Of a stretch of 64,000 bases of DNA, positions 44,157 to 51,924 are shown one piece after another. The DNA is from Faucicola osloensis_C (lineage in GTDB: Bacteria > Pseudomonadota > Gammaproteobacteria > Pseudomonadales > Moraxellaceae): assembly GCA_019353055.1 (NCBI GenBank), contig JABAHL010000001.1:1-64000 (forward strand), read 5' to 3'. A program made the translations under genes and the position numbers. The notes beneath the pieces were generated by a model. That model ran no database searches and was not told the DNA's origin. It saw nothing but the letters and a program-made list of their open reading frames with translations. The first letter of the stretch is position 1, and the number at the start of each line of letters is the position of its first letter.

Positions 44157-44194
44157 AAACGCCTAAATTCCGTTACAATTTAGGCGTTTATTTA
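44157..44194 (+). terminator. Rho-independent terminator after the lipocalin gene
   Basis: AAACGCCTAAATT and AATTTAGGCGTTT arms, 13 bp, around a 7-nt loop followed by T residues. Confidence 0.9.
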
Positions 44195-44246
44195 TTGCTG
44201 CATTTTCCACAGATTTTATTTTTCCTTCACAAAAAAAGGTCATACT

Positions 44247-45614
44247 ATGTCTGCCAATCTCTACCAAGACCACCTCACTACTCGCAAAAATCAAGAAGCC
44301 CAAGCGGTTCAGTTATTAGTTGAGCTAAATACCCTAGCCAATAAAGGCGTTAATGTGTTGTTTTTTGGCAACCGCATTGCGCTAAACCTTGTTGATATCA
44401 TCGCTCATCATGATAAAAACGCCCTTAACATCGCTGATACACTCGCTTTTGCCACCGCGTTAAACGACCAAAATCTAAGCCATACCACGGTGGACTTGGG
44501 TCAAGCGCTCAAAGCAGGCAAACAAGCTGACAGCTTTACCAGCGGTGACGAAGTGCCTGCGACAGATGTCGTGTTGTACGGTTTTGGTCGTATCGGTCGT
44601 ATTTTGGCTCGGTTGCTGATGAGCCGTCCTGCCTCAGATAAAGGCTTACAATTAAAAGCCATCGTCGTTCGTCCAGCCGGTGAAGCAGACGCTTTATTAA
44701 AAGACTTGGAAAAACGTGCAAGCTTGCTTGAGCGTGACTCGGTACATGGCTGGTTTGATGGCTCAGTGGTAGTTGATAAAGCAAACAGCGGTATAATCGC
44801 CAACGGTCGTTTTATCAAAGTCATTTATGCCGCTGACCCAAGCGAAATCGACTACACGTCTTATGGTATCGACAATGCCTTAATCATCGACAACACCGGT
44901 AAATGGAAAGATGAAGCAGGTCTTGGCAAGCATTTACAGTCAAAAGGTGCCAAAAAAGTGCTATTGACTGCGCCAGCATCGGGCGATATTAAAAACATCG
45001 TTTATAATGTCAATGATGACACCATCGGCAGTGATACCATCGTATCAGCGGCAAGCTGTACCACCAATGCCATTACCCCTACGCTCAAACTTTTAAACGA
45101 TAAATACGGCATTGAAAACGGTCACATGGAAACCATCCATGCGTTCACCAATGACCAAAACTTGGTCGATAACCACCATAAAGCCGAGCGTCGTGGGCGT
45201 GCTGCAACCTTAAATATGGTAATGACTAGCACAGGCGCTGCCAAAGCGGTCAGTAAAGCAATTCCAGAATTAAAAGGCAAATTGTCAGGCAGCTCGGTAC
45301 GTGTACCAACGCCAAACGTGAGCCTTGCGATTTTAAATTTGAATTTCAAAAACCCAGTCAATTCAAGCGATGAACTCAATGCCTTTATCAAAGAAGCCAC
45401 TGAGAGCGAACAATGGCAAGCGCAAATTGCTTACTCAGATTCGGATGAAGCTGTTTCTACCGACTTTGTGGGCTGTGAAAAAGTGGCGATTTGGGACGCC
45501 AAATCTACGCTTGCTCAAGAGAACCGTGCAGTCATGTACCTATGGTATGACAACGAAATGGGCTATAGCACCCAAGTATTGCGTGTCGCTGAAACCATGG
45601 CAAAAAATGCCTAA
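44247..45614 (+). CDS. gap: Glyceraldehyde-3-phosphate dehydrogenase, long form
   Basis: Phosphorylating GAPDH of glycolysis/gluconeogenesis. It has 455 residues instead of about 335 because of an N-terminal helical extension of about 105 residues before the NAD site YGFGRIGR (111-118). The catalytic cysteine is C271 in SAASCTTNAI, and the HAFTNDQNLVDNHHKAERRGRAA and WYDNEMGYS blocks are complete. This long form is known from Pseudomonas and relatives and is often the gluconeogenic enzyme. A good terminator follows. The gene lies just left of the integrated plasmid and is not damaged. Confidence 0.9.
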   Translation: MSANLYQDHLTTRKNQEAQAVQLLVELNTLANKGVNVLFFGNRIALNLVDIIAHHDKNALNIADTLAFATALNDQNLSHTTVDLGQALKAGKQADSFTSGDEVPATDVVLYGFGRIGRILARLLMSRPASDKGLQLKAIVVRPAGEADALLKDLEKRASLLERDSVHGWFDGSVVVDKANSGIIANGRFIKVIYAADPSEIDYTSYGIDNALIIDNTGKWKDEAGLGKHLQSKGAKKVLLTAPASGDIKNIVYNVNDDTIGSDTIVSAASCTTNAITPTLKLLNDKYGIENGHMETIHAFTNDQNLVDNHHKAERRGRAATLNMVMTSTGAAKAVSKAIPELKGKLSGSSVRVPTPNVSLAILNLNFKNPVNSSDELNAFIKEATESEQWQAQIAYSDSDEAVSTDFVGCEKVAIWDAKSTLAQENRAVMYLWYDNEMGYSTQVLRVAETMAKNA

Positions 45615-45644
45615 GTGTTCCTAAATTTTAAGTACGATTACAAG

Positions 45645-45670
45645 ACCGCTCAAGTTTGGGCGGTTTTTTA
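45645..45670 (+). terminator. Rho-independent terminator after gap
   Basis: ACCGCTC and GGGCGGT arms with a 6-nt loop and a T run, ending about 15 bp before the 10-bp target repeat of the plasmid insertion. Confidence 0.8.
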
Positions 45671-45694
45671 TTGGATAAAATTGCAAACATCGAT

Positions 45695-46873
45695 CAGGGC
45701 AATCGCACTATAAAAATTTTCCGAACAGCAACTTTTCACGGAAAGCCGTATTTTGAGACGCCCTAATTTTGTGACGCTTTACCGACAGATTAGCATCACC
45801 ATTAGCACGAATAAGATTTAACGCAGTGCGAGTAAGCAAAGCAATATTAGCCTTTTCATTGCGTTCAAGCTTGATAGCAGTATCCTCACCGAATATTACA
45901 TCAAGCACCCAGTGCTGACTATTCTCAATTGCCCAATGCTTGCGAAGGGTATCGCCAATCGTGGTTAAATCTGTCAACGACGATAAATAATAGCGACGTT
46001 CTGTGCTTACGTTACCTTGAATATCACGAGTGGATTCAACCATCACAACAGCATTTAGCGTATGCCACTGGTCTTTTTGTTCCAACCAATCCAACTCAGT
46101 TGAAATCGCATAACGTCTAGTTTCAAGGCGACCATGGTCTTTTTCGGTAGTTTCATAGACTTTTAGTTGCTTGTTATCAAACTGAGTATTGAGCCACAAA
46201 GATACATCATCGAATAAAGTTTTATGATTATTTTTTAACGCCAAGATGTAGTTGCCACCTTGTTTGATAATTTGTTTGGTGGTGTCTTTTTGGCAATACA
46301 TGGCATCAGCCGTGATGGTGCTACCTTTGATGTCGATAAGGCTAAGTAGCTGTGGCAGTGTGGTGATTTCATTGGCTTTGTCGTTGATGTCGGTTTGGGC
46401 TAGGATAAGTTTAGCTTCACTGGCATAGGCACTAACAAGCTGTAAATTGTCGTTATCGTGATGACTACCTTGTACAAATTTGCCATCAATGGCAATGTGT
46501 TTGTGCTTTGGGGCGTTGTGGTTTATCCATTGGCTAAAATAGCGGTTAATTTGGTCTTTATTTAATCGTTTCATAACGTTGCTAAAAGTGTCATGTGAGG
46601 GTATGCCATTGGTTAGGTCAAGAAAGCTGGCAAACCACGCTTGGTTTTCACTAGCAAAGTCCTCAATGGCTACCCAGTCACTATAGCCACATAGTATGCC
46701 TGTGAGGGCAATGGTTAAAATGTTTTTAAGTGGGTGTAGTAGGTTTTTGTTTTGTCGTCTTGGGTCTTCTATTTGACTTAGGTATGCAATTGGGTTTGTG
46801 AGCATGGTGGTTCCCTTGTCGCTTTTGCTCACAGTTTATCATTCTTTTGAGTTTTTATAGTGCGATTGCCCTG
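45695..46873 (-). mobile_element. ISAs1-family insertion sequence, copy 1
   Basis: 1179 bp with perfect 20-bp or longer terminal inverted repeats beginning CAGGGCAATCGCACTATAAA. It encodes one transposase on the minus strand. It differs from copy 2 by only two bases that I can find (near 46383 and 46402), both changing the protein. Confidence 0.93.
45708..46805 (-). CDS. ISAs1-family transposase (copy 1)
   Basis: DDE-type transposase. I start at the ATG ending at 46805 (365 residues, MLTNPIAYLSQIEDPRRQ), which has an AAGGGA ribosome site 8 bp before; a GTG at 46832 is upstream in the inverted-repeat leader. Family features are the N-terminal DDE_Tnp_1-associated domain (IEDPRRQNK, GYSDWVAIEDFA), the aspartates in HIAIDGKFVQGS and TITADAMYCQK and the glutamate in the RKHWAIENSQHWVLDVIFGED block. 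The frame is intact and it may be active. It has T and A where copy 2 has P and T in the LILAQ(T/P)DINDK(A/T) stretch. Confidence 0.93.
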   Translation of the reverse strand: MLTNPIAYLSQIEDPRRQNKNLLHPLKNILTIALTGILCGYSDWVAIEDFASENQAWFASFLDLTNGIPSHDTFSNVMKRLNKDQINRYFSQWINHNAPKHKHIAIDGKFVQGSHHDNDNLQLVSAYASEAKLILAQTDINDKANEITTLPQLLSLIDIKGSTITADAMYCQKDTTKQIIKQGGNYILALKNNHKTLFDDVSLWLNTQFDNKQLKVYETTEKDHGRLETRRYAISTELDWLEQKDQWHTLNAVVMVESTRDIQGNVSTERRYYLSSLTDLTTIGDTLRKHWAIENSQHWVLDVIFGEDTAIKLERNEKANIALLTRTALNLIRANGDANLSVKRHKIRASQNTAFREKLLFGKFL

Positions 46874-47223
46874 AAATTGTGCTATCCCTATAAAGTAAAC
46901 ACTAATTTTATCCGTCCACATTTAGAGATAAAGATTAGTCTACATTTAAAACATACCACGAAAGCATCTGAATGTATTCGTGGTATTGTTTAACCAAGGA
47001 TAGGGGCAGATTAATACGGAGATAGGTATGTAAAGACGCAAAGATAGCTACAAAGTAGTCCAAGTTCTTAGACAACCACTAATATGGCGAATAAACTCAT
47101 ATTCATTCGTCATATTCCACCAATTTTATCCGTCCACATTTAGCAGTTAAACACATTATGAAATTGTTGAAAAGGGAGGGATTGACGCGCTATTTCAAAT
47201 TACATCATTACAGAAGTTAGCTA
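46874..47223. other. Plasmid non-coding region with direct and inverted repeats
   Basis: About 350 bp between IS copy 1 and the relaxase stop. It contains the inner 10-bp repeat, a 22-bp exact direct repeat and two hairpins (listed separately). No ORF is supportable. Confidence 0.6.
46904..47143. repeat. 22-bp direct repeat pair enclosing two inverted repeats
   Basis: AATTTTATCCGTCCACATTTAG occurs exactly at 46904-46925 and 47122-47143. Between them lie a perfect 10-bp inverted repeat ATACCACGAA / TTCGTGGTAT (46953-46962, 46977-46986) and an 11-bp inverted repeat ATATGGCGAAT / ATTCGTCATAT with one mismatch (47082-47092, 47105-47115). Function unknown. Confidence 0.85.
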
Positions 47224-49194
47224 TCAAAAGTTAAAGCTTGGGCCATCATCTCTGTCTCTGGTATTTGACGCATGGTTTTCTCTCGTTGGACCTCTGTATT
47301 TAAGCTCAGCTTGCGCTTGGCGTTCTTGCTCAAGCTGTAACTGCTCTTGCTGGGCTTGTTCAGCAACAATCAACTCTTCGATCGTATCATTCACTTTTTC
47401 CAGTTCGCTTTTTGAAATGGTCGCATTGGTTTGTTGTAGAAATTCAACCAAGTTTAAATCACTATGCTGTCTAGGCTCATAATATTTTTTGCAATCAAGG
47501 TTTTTGATCAGTTGCTCAATTTTAATTTTTGACTGGTTTTTATTAATCTCGTCAGGCTGGGCATTGTTTTGTAGCTTGTTTGCCATACTAAAGCCATCTC
47601 TTTGAATTTGAAAATCCAGCTTTGAATAATAATTAATTTTTTCGCTATAAGCGTTGTATCTGACGGCACTCATTTCACCTGTGAGTTCAGCCATTCTTAT
47701 TAGGTGAATTTCAAACGGTGTTTTAGTTAGAAAATCATGGACCAACTCATTAAGTTTCTGCGTTTCTTTTTTATCCGCAAGTTCAATAAATCTGTCACAC
47801 ATAAGTTGTTCAGTTTTGTTGTTTTGATCAACTCCTTCAAACTCAAGGACTATTGTCTCTCCAGTATCAGCCATCCAGTTCTTACTAGCAAATTGCTTAT
47901 AGAAATTGAGTGCGTGTTCAAGACTGACAAATTGTTTTTGTATGGGACCCCCCCCTTTAATTATTTTTATCTTAAGCTGCGGCCTGGCTAATTGTGCCAA
48001 TGGCGTATCAAAAAACGGGTATTCTATGAGCATGGACCGCCTATATCGTTCCTGCTCAAGCCGTCGCTGTTCCTGTTGTGCTTGTTCTTGGCGTACGCGT
48101 TCAATTCGCTGCTCTTCTTGTTTAGCCCTTTCTTGGCGTTCACGCTCCAGTCTTAGCTTTTCTTGCCAAGCTTGTCGCTGGCGTTCTTGCTCAAACTCAA
48201 GCTGTTCTTGTTCAAGCGCTTGTTCTACTTTATATTTGTCGATGTAATCGCTTGCCCAGGTAATAAAGACATTTGGGTCCTCAAAGATTGACATTCCTTT
48301 GTCTTGCTCTCCAGCTCTATTCTGAAAAATTCCGTCTGTTTCATAGATTCTTCTAGCAAATATTGCGTTGCTCTGAGCTGTTCGCTCAAGTTGTAATTCT
48401 GTGTTTTCAATAAATCTATCTGTTCTTGCAATTTCTCGTTCATCATAAAATACTTGCCATTGCCGCTCTGATTGTTCCGATTCTCGCTTAAGTAATAATT
48501 TTTGTTGATATGCCTGTCTAATCTCCGGCTTGTTTATTTCTGACATGGCGATATTAACTGGCTCTTGCTCAAGCCCTCGCTCTTTCCAATTTCGCATGTC
48601 AATACGGACATCAAACCCTGCTTTTTCTAAATGACTGTTGCAAAGGTCCTGCCACCGCATACGCCTAGCAACTAGTTCAGCTTTTCGGTCGGTCCAAGTG
48701 CTATTTTTATTGGATTTTTCACAACCGCCTCGCTCAGGATGTTTGCTATTATAGCGTTTAAAAAACTGGTCAGGCCCTCGTTCAATTCCATCTAAAGTAC
48801 GCTCTGACCACATCAAATGAACGTGCGGTTGGTCATCGCCATCTAGTGCCTTTGGCGTATGGATTGCAAAAGTGTATGGGTGTTTGTCGCCTAATTCGTT
48901 TTTTATCCAATCTTTAACAAGTTCTAAGCGTTGATCTTCGTTTAACTCTCGAGGCAGTGCTATGATATTTTCACGGTAGGTACTGCCATTTTTTCGCTCA
49001 TTTTGATCTGCTGCTTTCCAAAATAAAATAGGTTCAGTCTTTGCCCAATCAGGCATATTGCCATGATCACTGTTTTCAAATTTTTCCAACTTTTCAGCTT
49101 GGTTCCTATATTTGTCCTCTCGCATAATGTAACTAAAGTGAGCAAGCCCCTTACCCACTTTACCAACTCTCTGATTTAATCTACCAATAGCCAT
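47224..49194 (-). CDS. mobA: MobA/MobL-family relaxase (MOBQ type)
   Basis: Nicks the plasmid at oriT and leads the strand during mobilisation by a helper conjugation system. The 656 residues show an N-terminal relaxase domain with the metal-binding HVHLMWSE at 124-131 and the family block RTLDGIERGPDQFFKRYNSK. A tyrosine-containing HFSYIMREDKYR segment at the N-terminus is the likely nicking region. After about 335 comes a long Gln/Glu/Arg-rich coiled coil with LEQER-type repeats, repeated shorter near the C-terminus. No primase domain is recognisable. A 73-codon ORF is nested in another frame at 48225-48446. Confidence 0.9.
   Translation of the reverse strand: MAIGRLNQRVGKVGKGLAHFSYIMREDKYRNQAEKLEKFENSDHGNMPDWAKTEPILFWKAADQNERKNGSTYRENIIALPRELNEDQRLELVKDWIKNELGDKHPYTFAIHTPKALDGDDQPHVHLMWSERTLDGIERGPDQFFKRYNSKHPERGGCEKSNKNSTWTDRKAELVARRMRWQDLCNSHLEKAGFDVRIDMRNWKERGLEQEPVNIAMSEINKPEIRQAYQQKLLLKRESEQSERQWQVFYDEREIARTDRFIENTELQLERTAQSNAIFARRIYETDGIFQNRAGEQDKGMSIFEDPNVFITWASDYIDKYKVEQALEQEQLEFEQERQRQAWQEKLRLERERQERAKQEEQRIERVRQEQAQQEQRRLEQERYRRSMLIEYPFFDTPLAQLARPQLKIKIIKGGGPIQKQFVSLEHALNFYKQFASKNWMADTGETIVLEFEGVDQNNKTEQLMCDRFIELADKKETQKLNELVHDFLTKTPFEIHLIRMAELTGEMSAVRYNAYSEKINYYSKLDFQIQRDGFSMANKLQNNAQPDEINKNQSKIKIEQLIKNLDCKKYYEPRQHSDLNLVEFLQQTNATISKSELEKVNDTIEELIVAEQAQQEQLQLEQERQAQAELKYRGPTRENHASNTRDRDDGPSFNF
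48225..48446 (-). CDS. Possible nested coiled-coil ORF inside the relaxase gene
   Basis: On the same strand as the relaxase but shifted by one base, this frame encodes 73 residues beginning MMNEKLQEQIDLLKTQNYNL, with regular heptad-like Leu/Ile spacing and balanced charges, unlike most random overlaps. MOBQ plasmids such as RSF1010 are known to nest mobB within mobA in another frame, so an accessory protein here is conceivable. No clear Shine-Dalgarno site precedes the double ATG. It may be a by-product of the repetitive composition of the region. Confidence 0.25.
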   Translation of the reverse strand: MMNEKLQEQIDLLKTQNYNLSEQLRATQYLLEESMKQTEFFRIELESKTKECQSLRTQMSLLPGQAITSTNIK

Positions 49195-49279
49195 ATCAAA
49201 CCTTATCTGAATTTTTCAGATTTTTTACTTTAATCCTAGTCACTTAAACTTAATATTTTTAATAAAACTAATAGGAAGA

Positions 49280-49425
49280 GATGGGATTGTTAAGGGTGAA
49301 ATCCTTAACTAGGGATTCAAAAGGGACTAGTCCCTTTGCACGGTGTTTCTGTAAAAGTAGCGTTAGCGGATTTGAAGAAACTACTAACCGTGCCTTGACT
49401 ACTCGTCAAGGAAAAATCGCACGGA
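49280..49425. other. oriT: Candidate oriT region
   Basis: Four inverted repeats are packed in 125 bp between the relaxase and the divergent accessory gene: GTTAAGG/CCTTAAC (49289-49309), the perfect 18-bp palindrome AAAGGGACTAGTCCCTTT (49320-49337), GCACGGT/ACCGTGC (49338-49344, 49387-49393) and CCTTGAC/GTCAAGG (49393-49411). Such clustering directly upstream of a MobA/MobL gene is the usual layout of an origin of transfer. The nick site cannot be fixed by eye. Confidence 0.6.
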
Positions 49426-49491
49426 ATATACTATGCCATAAAATTAAGTTTTTTGATAGAATGATAATAGAGTTAAATATGAGGATATTTT

Positions 49492-50082
49492 ATGACAGAA
49501 AAAACAAGTTTAAGTGATAAAGAGTTAGAAGAATTTATTGAATTCGTTAATAAATTCAAAACTTATACAAAACCAACTAATAGACAAAAGGAATTAATCA
49601 ACCATTACGAATTTGGTTATTTAAATGATCATCTTGATGAGATTAATATTAAGATGATAAAGCGAATAATTTTAGCTGAACGCAGAAATAAGTTAGCTAA
49701 AGAAGCTGACGCTAAATATAGAAAATTATTGAAAAAGCAAAATGAAAATAAAGTTAAAAGTAATAACCATATTAGATTTGAGACAGGTGGTGCTTTACTT
49801 GGGTTAATTAAGAAAAATGCAATGTTCAACGATACGTTAAGCTACGCTGATGTCCTGATAAAATTGATTCAGTTGAAAAAAATTGATGAATACGATAAGA
49901 ATGGAAATTGGCTATTTGGTGATTACTTACCCGAACCTGTTGCCCCGTTTGTTCCACCAGCTCCAACAGTTCAAGCGGTAGAGAATCCTGCTACTGTTAA
50001 CACTAATTTACCAATAAAAGATCACAGTCATATTTTTGAATTAGATTCAATTGCACCAGGTTTTAGTCATGCCAATTCTTAA
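49492..50082 (+). CDS. Probable mobilisation accessory protein
   Basis: A 196-residue protein divergent from the relaxase across the candidate oriT, with a GAGGA ribosome site 7 bp before the ATG. The Lys/Glu-rich helical part (1-95) includes RRNKLAKEADAKYRKLLKKQ. A block HIRFETGGALLGLIKKNAMF then resembles the short conserved stretch of TraC/TraD-like mobilisation proteins, and a Pro-rich tail follows. Position and composition suggest a relaxosome DNA-binding partner. I cannot name a family with certainty. Confidence 0.5.
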   Translation: MTEKTSLSDKELEEFIEFVNKFKTYTKPTNRQKELINHYEFGYLNDHLDEINIKMIKRIILAERRNKLAKEADAKYRKLLKKQNENKVKSNNHIRFETGGALLGLIKKNAMFNDTLSYADVLIKLIQLKKIDEYDKNGNWLFGDYLPEPVAPFVPPAPTVQAVENPATVNTNLPIKDHSHIFELDSIAPGFSHANS

Positions 50083-50092
50083 TTTGTTTGGA

Positions 50093-50368
50093 ATGATTTT
50101 TGAGTGGCATGACGCTAAGTTTGAGCTGGTGCATCAAAATCGTGGTATTTCTTTGGAAGAAGTGGCTAGTGTGTTTTTTGATGATTATTCGATTGATAAG
50201 GATGATTTCGATGATTATGATGAGCAAAGAACCTTAACAATTGGTATGGGTAATCAAGCTCGTTTGTTGGTTGTTGTTTGGACACAAAGAGAAAATATCA
50301 TTCGTATCATTACGGCTTTTTTTCCAACGAAAAGTCAAGAAAGGGAGTACACCAATGCAAGATATTGA
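50093..50368 (+). CDS. brnT: BrnT-family toxin
   Basis: RelE-fold ribonuclease toxin of a type II toxin-antitoxin system. The family pattern is clear in 91 residues: FEWHDAKFELVHQNRGISLEEVA, FFDDYSIDKDDFDDYDEQRT, then TIGMGNQARLLVVVWTQREN and IIRIITAFFPTKSQEREYT. The chosen ATG (50093) matches usual BrnT starts; earlier in-frame starts (TTG 50051, ATG 50069) would overlap the preceding gene. Toxin before antitoxin with overlapping ends is the brnTA order, and resembles the SplTA pair described on Acinetobacter plasmids. Confidence 0.85.
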   Translation: MIFEWHDAKFELVHQNRGISLEEVASVFFDDYSIDKDDFDDYDEQRTLTIGMGNQARLLVVVWTQRENIIRIITAFFPTKSQEREYTNARY

Positions 50369-50582
50369 TTTGGAATACGAACGCTATAAGGATTTTGATT
50401 TTAGTGGGGCTACTCGTACCACAAATCCTAAAATTTTAGAAATGCGTGCTAGAAAAAAATCCTATGATAGATTTATGGATTTTTTTGATAAAGAAGTCCA
50501 AGAAATTGTTTTAAACCATGATACGCCAGAAGATAGGACAAGATTGAATGCTGTAATTAAAGCTTTGTATGCAACAGCATAA
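50355..50582 (+). CDS. brnA: BrnA-like antitoxin
   Basis: A 75-residue partner gene whose ATG (50355, GGGAG ribosome site) overlaps the end of brnT by 14 bp. The N-terminal part has the YKDFDFSGATR motif typical of BrnA toxin-binding regions. The C-terminal part (KKSYDRFMDFFDKEVQEIVL and on) is helical and would hold the DNA-binding/dimer part, though it does not look like the common BrnA ribbon-helix-helix end. Should neutralise BrnT and repress the pair. A bidirectional terminator follows. Confidence 0.75.
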   Translation: MQDIDLEYERYKDFDFSGATRTTNPKILEMRARKKSYDRFMDFFDKEVQEIVLNHDTPEDRTRLNAVIKALYATA

Positions 50583-50606
50583 TTTTTAAGTCTCTATTGG
50601 GAACAT

Positions 50607-50642
50607 AAAAAAAGACCTAGACTATTAATCTAGGTCTTTTAT
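50607..50642. terminator. Bidirectional terminator after brnTA
   Basis: AAAAGACCTAGA and TCTAGGTCTTTT arms, 12 bp, around a 7-nt loop, A-rich before and T-rich after. It serves brnA and the convergent zinc-ribbon gene. Confidence 0.9.
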
Positions 50643-50657
50643 TTAAGATAACTATGG

Positions 50658-50930
50658 CTATTTATTAATACCACAATTATCACCATCAGTATCAGTTCTT
50701 ACAATCAGTTGCCATCTGATACTATGTTCTCCAGCAGAAGGATGTTGATGTCGATTTTGCGGAGGAAATTTATCGCCTTTATTGCTTGTGATTTCCTTGC
50801 CACAACCTTTACATCGATATATACCTGAGACGGGAACTGGCTCAGAAGGGAAATGAATATCTTGCCACCAGTCTTTGTTACTATCAACTGTATGTAAAAA
50901 TTTTACACTATCAGATGTAACATTAGCCAT
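50658..50930 (-). CDS. Small CxxC protein, function unknown
   Basis: A 90-residue protein with a GAGG ribosome site. It has a central VPVSGIYRCKGCGKEITSNK stretch, so a CxxC pair sits in a beta-turn as in zinc ribbons, then FPPQNRHQHPSAGEHSIRW with several histidines and a late cysteine, and TDTDGDNCGIN at the end. I have seen similar small proteins without known function in bacterial genomes and plasmids, but cannot name a family. It may bind zinc. Convergent with brnTA. Confidence 0.55.
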   Translation of the reverse strand: MANVTSDSVKFLHTVDSNKDWWQDIHFPSEPVPVSGIYRCKGCGKEITSNKGDKFPPQNRHQHPSAGEHSIRWQLIVRTDTDGDNCGINK

Positions 50931-50982
50931 AATGTTTTACCTCATATTTGATAATTAAGAAATACTAATCGCCTAAGACAAA

Positions 50983-51309
50983 TTACTTACCGTATAACGT
51001 ATTAGCTTTATATAAAAAATCCTGTATTTCTTGTAGCTTCAAATATTCAGATATTTTTTCGCGTCCCAAAAAATATTTTTTAATACATACTTCTTTATTC
51101 TCACCATTAGTAGTATGTATAGATTTATCATCAATTTCCCAGCCATCACTACGAAGTTCGCTAATACGAGCTGCACTATAGCATGTGTCAATCTCTGTTT
51201 TCATCTGCTTGTTATCAATCAAATGCCCTCTCAAAAGTTTAAATAAAATATAACCTTTATTTGTTCTAACTTTTGGCAGACTTGCGGGTAACACTTTTGA
51301 ATTTTCCAT
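50983..51309 (-). CDS. Small helix-turn-helix (winged-helix) protein
   Basis: A 108-residue protein. The N-terminal half, KGYILFKLLRGHLIDNKQMK and then SAARISELRSDGWEI, fits the winged-helix pattern of the HTH_39-type domain, in which the xxRISELRxxGWxI segment is the recognition helix and wing. The rest is Lys-rich and helical. Probably a plasmid regulator, perhaps of the adjacent CxxC gene (52 bp downstream, same strand) or of replication. Evidence is motif-level only. Confidence 0.6.
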   Translation of the reverse strand: MENSKVLPASLPKVRTNKGYILFKLLRGHLIDNKQMKTEIDTCYSAARISELRSDGWEIDDKSIHTTNGENKEVCIKKYFLGREKISEYLKLQEIQDFLYKANTLYGK

Positions 51310-51487
51310 AGAAATTTTCTCTTCTATTAATTTAAGAAAAGAATAAAAGCCCTATGTAATGCCCCAAGTAAAATTAAGCTAACTTGCGTTATTTAACTAA
51401 ACAGAGTAAAGTACAGTTTCCTATGCCGTATGTTACTAATATTTAATCTAGGATTTTTATTCTAGTTTTTTTACGTTTAGTAACTTT

Positions 51488-51529
51488 AAAAAAAGGGTAA
51501 GTCTCCAAAAAGAGACTTACCCTTTTTTT
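51488..51529. terminator. Perfect 18-bp orphan terminator hairpin
   Basis: Arms AAAAAAAGGGTAAGTCTC and GAGACTTACCCTTTTTTT match exactly around a 6-nt loop. It would terminate transcription from either side, but no annotated gene ends at it. It may end a small RNA or protect the origin from readthrough. Confidence 0.9.
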
Positions 51530-51828
51530 TGCCTGAATCTTCTTCAGTAATTGCATTATAAGCTAAATACTACATTGTAACAAGTTCATATTGTCAATAT
51601 AAGCCACATATTCGCATTTTAAACTACTATAGGTAGTAAACATATATTTGAATCTAGGATACCCTTAAATCGCAAAATAAGCACCTTATTGAACGCATTT
51701 TTCACCTATTATAAAAATCAATAAAAATGGAAGTTTTCTCAAAAAAAAGGCTTTTAATAACTTTTAAATGTTTTTAATAACTTTTAAACTCTCTGTAAGC
51801 CTTTACTAGCCTGCTATTTAGAGATTAT

Positions 51829-51924
51829 AAGACGAGATTTGCTTACCAATAAGACGAGATTTGCTTACCAATAAGACGAGATTTGCTTACCAATAAGACG
51901 AGATTTGCTTACCAATAAGACGAA
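51829..51924 (+). repeat. oriV: Iterons: four 22-bp direct repeats plus a partial fifth
   Basis: AAGACGAGATTTGCTTACCAAT is repeated four times without change (51829, 51851, 51873, 51895), followed by a partial AAGACGAA (51917-51924). One-helical-turn-multiple spacing (22 bp) just upstream of a Rep_3 gene is the classic iteron origin to which Rep monomers bind. Confidence 0.95.

Noticed and set aside
49281..49517. 78-residue plus-strand frame across the candidate oriT
   Set aside because: It runs through the inverted repeats, has no ribosome site and overlaps the start of the well-supported accessory gene in another frame.
51829..51924. Repeat array as a CRISPR
   Set aside because: Units are contiguous with no spacers and precede a Rep_3 gene, so they are iterons.
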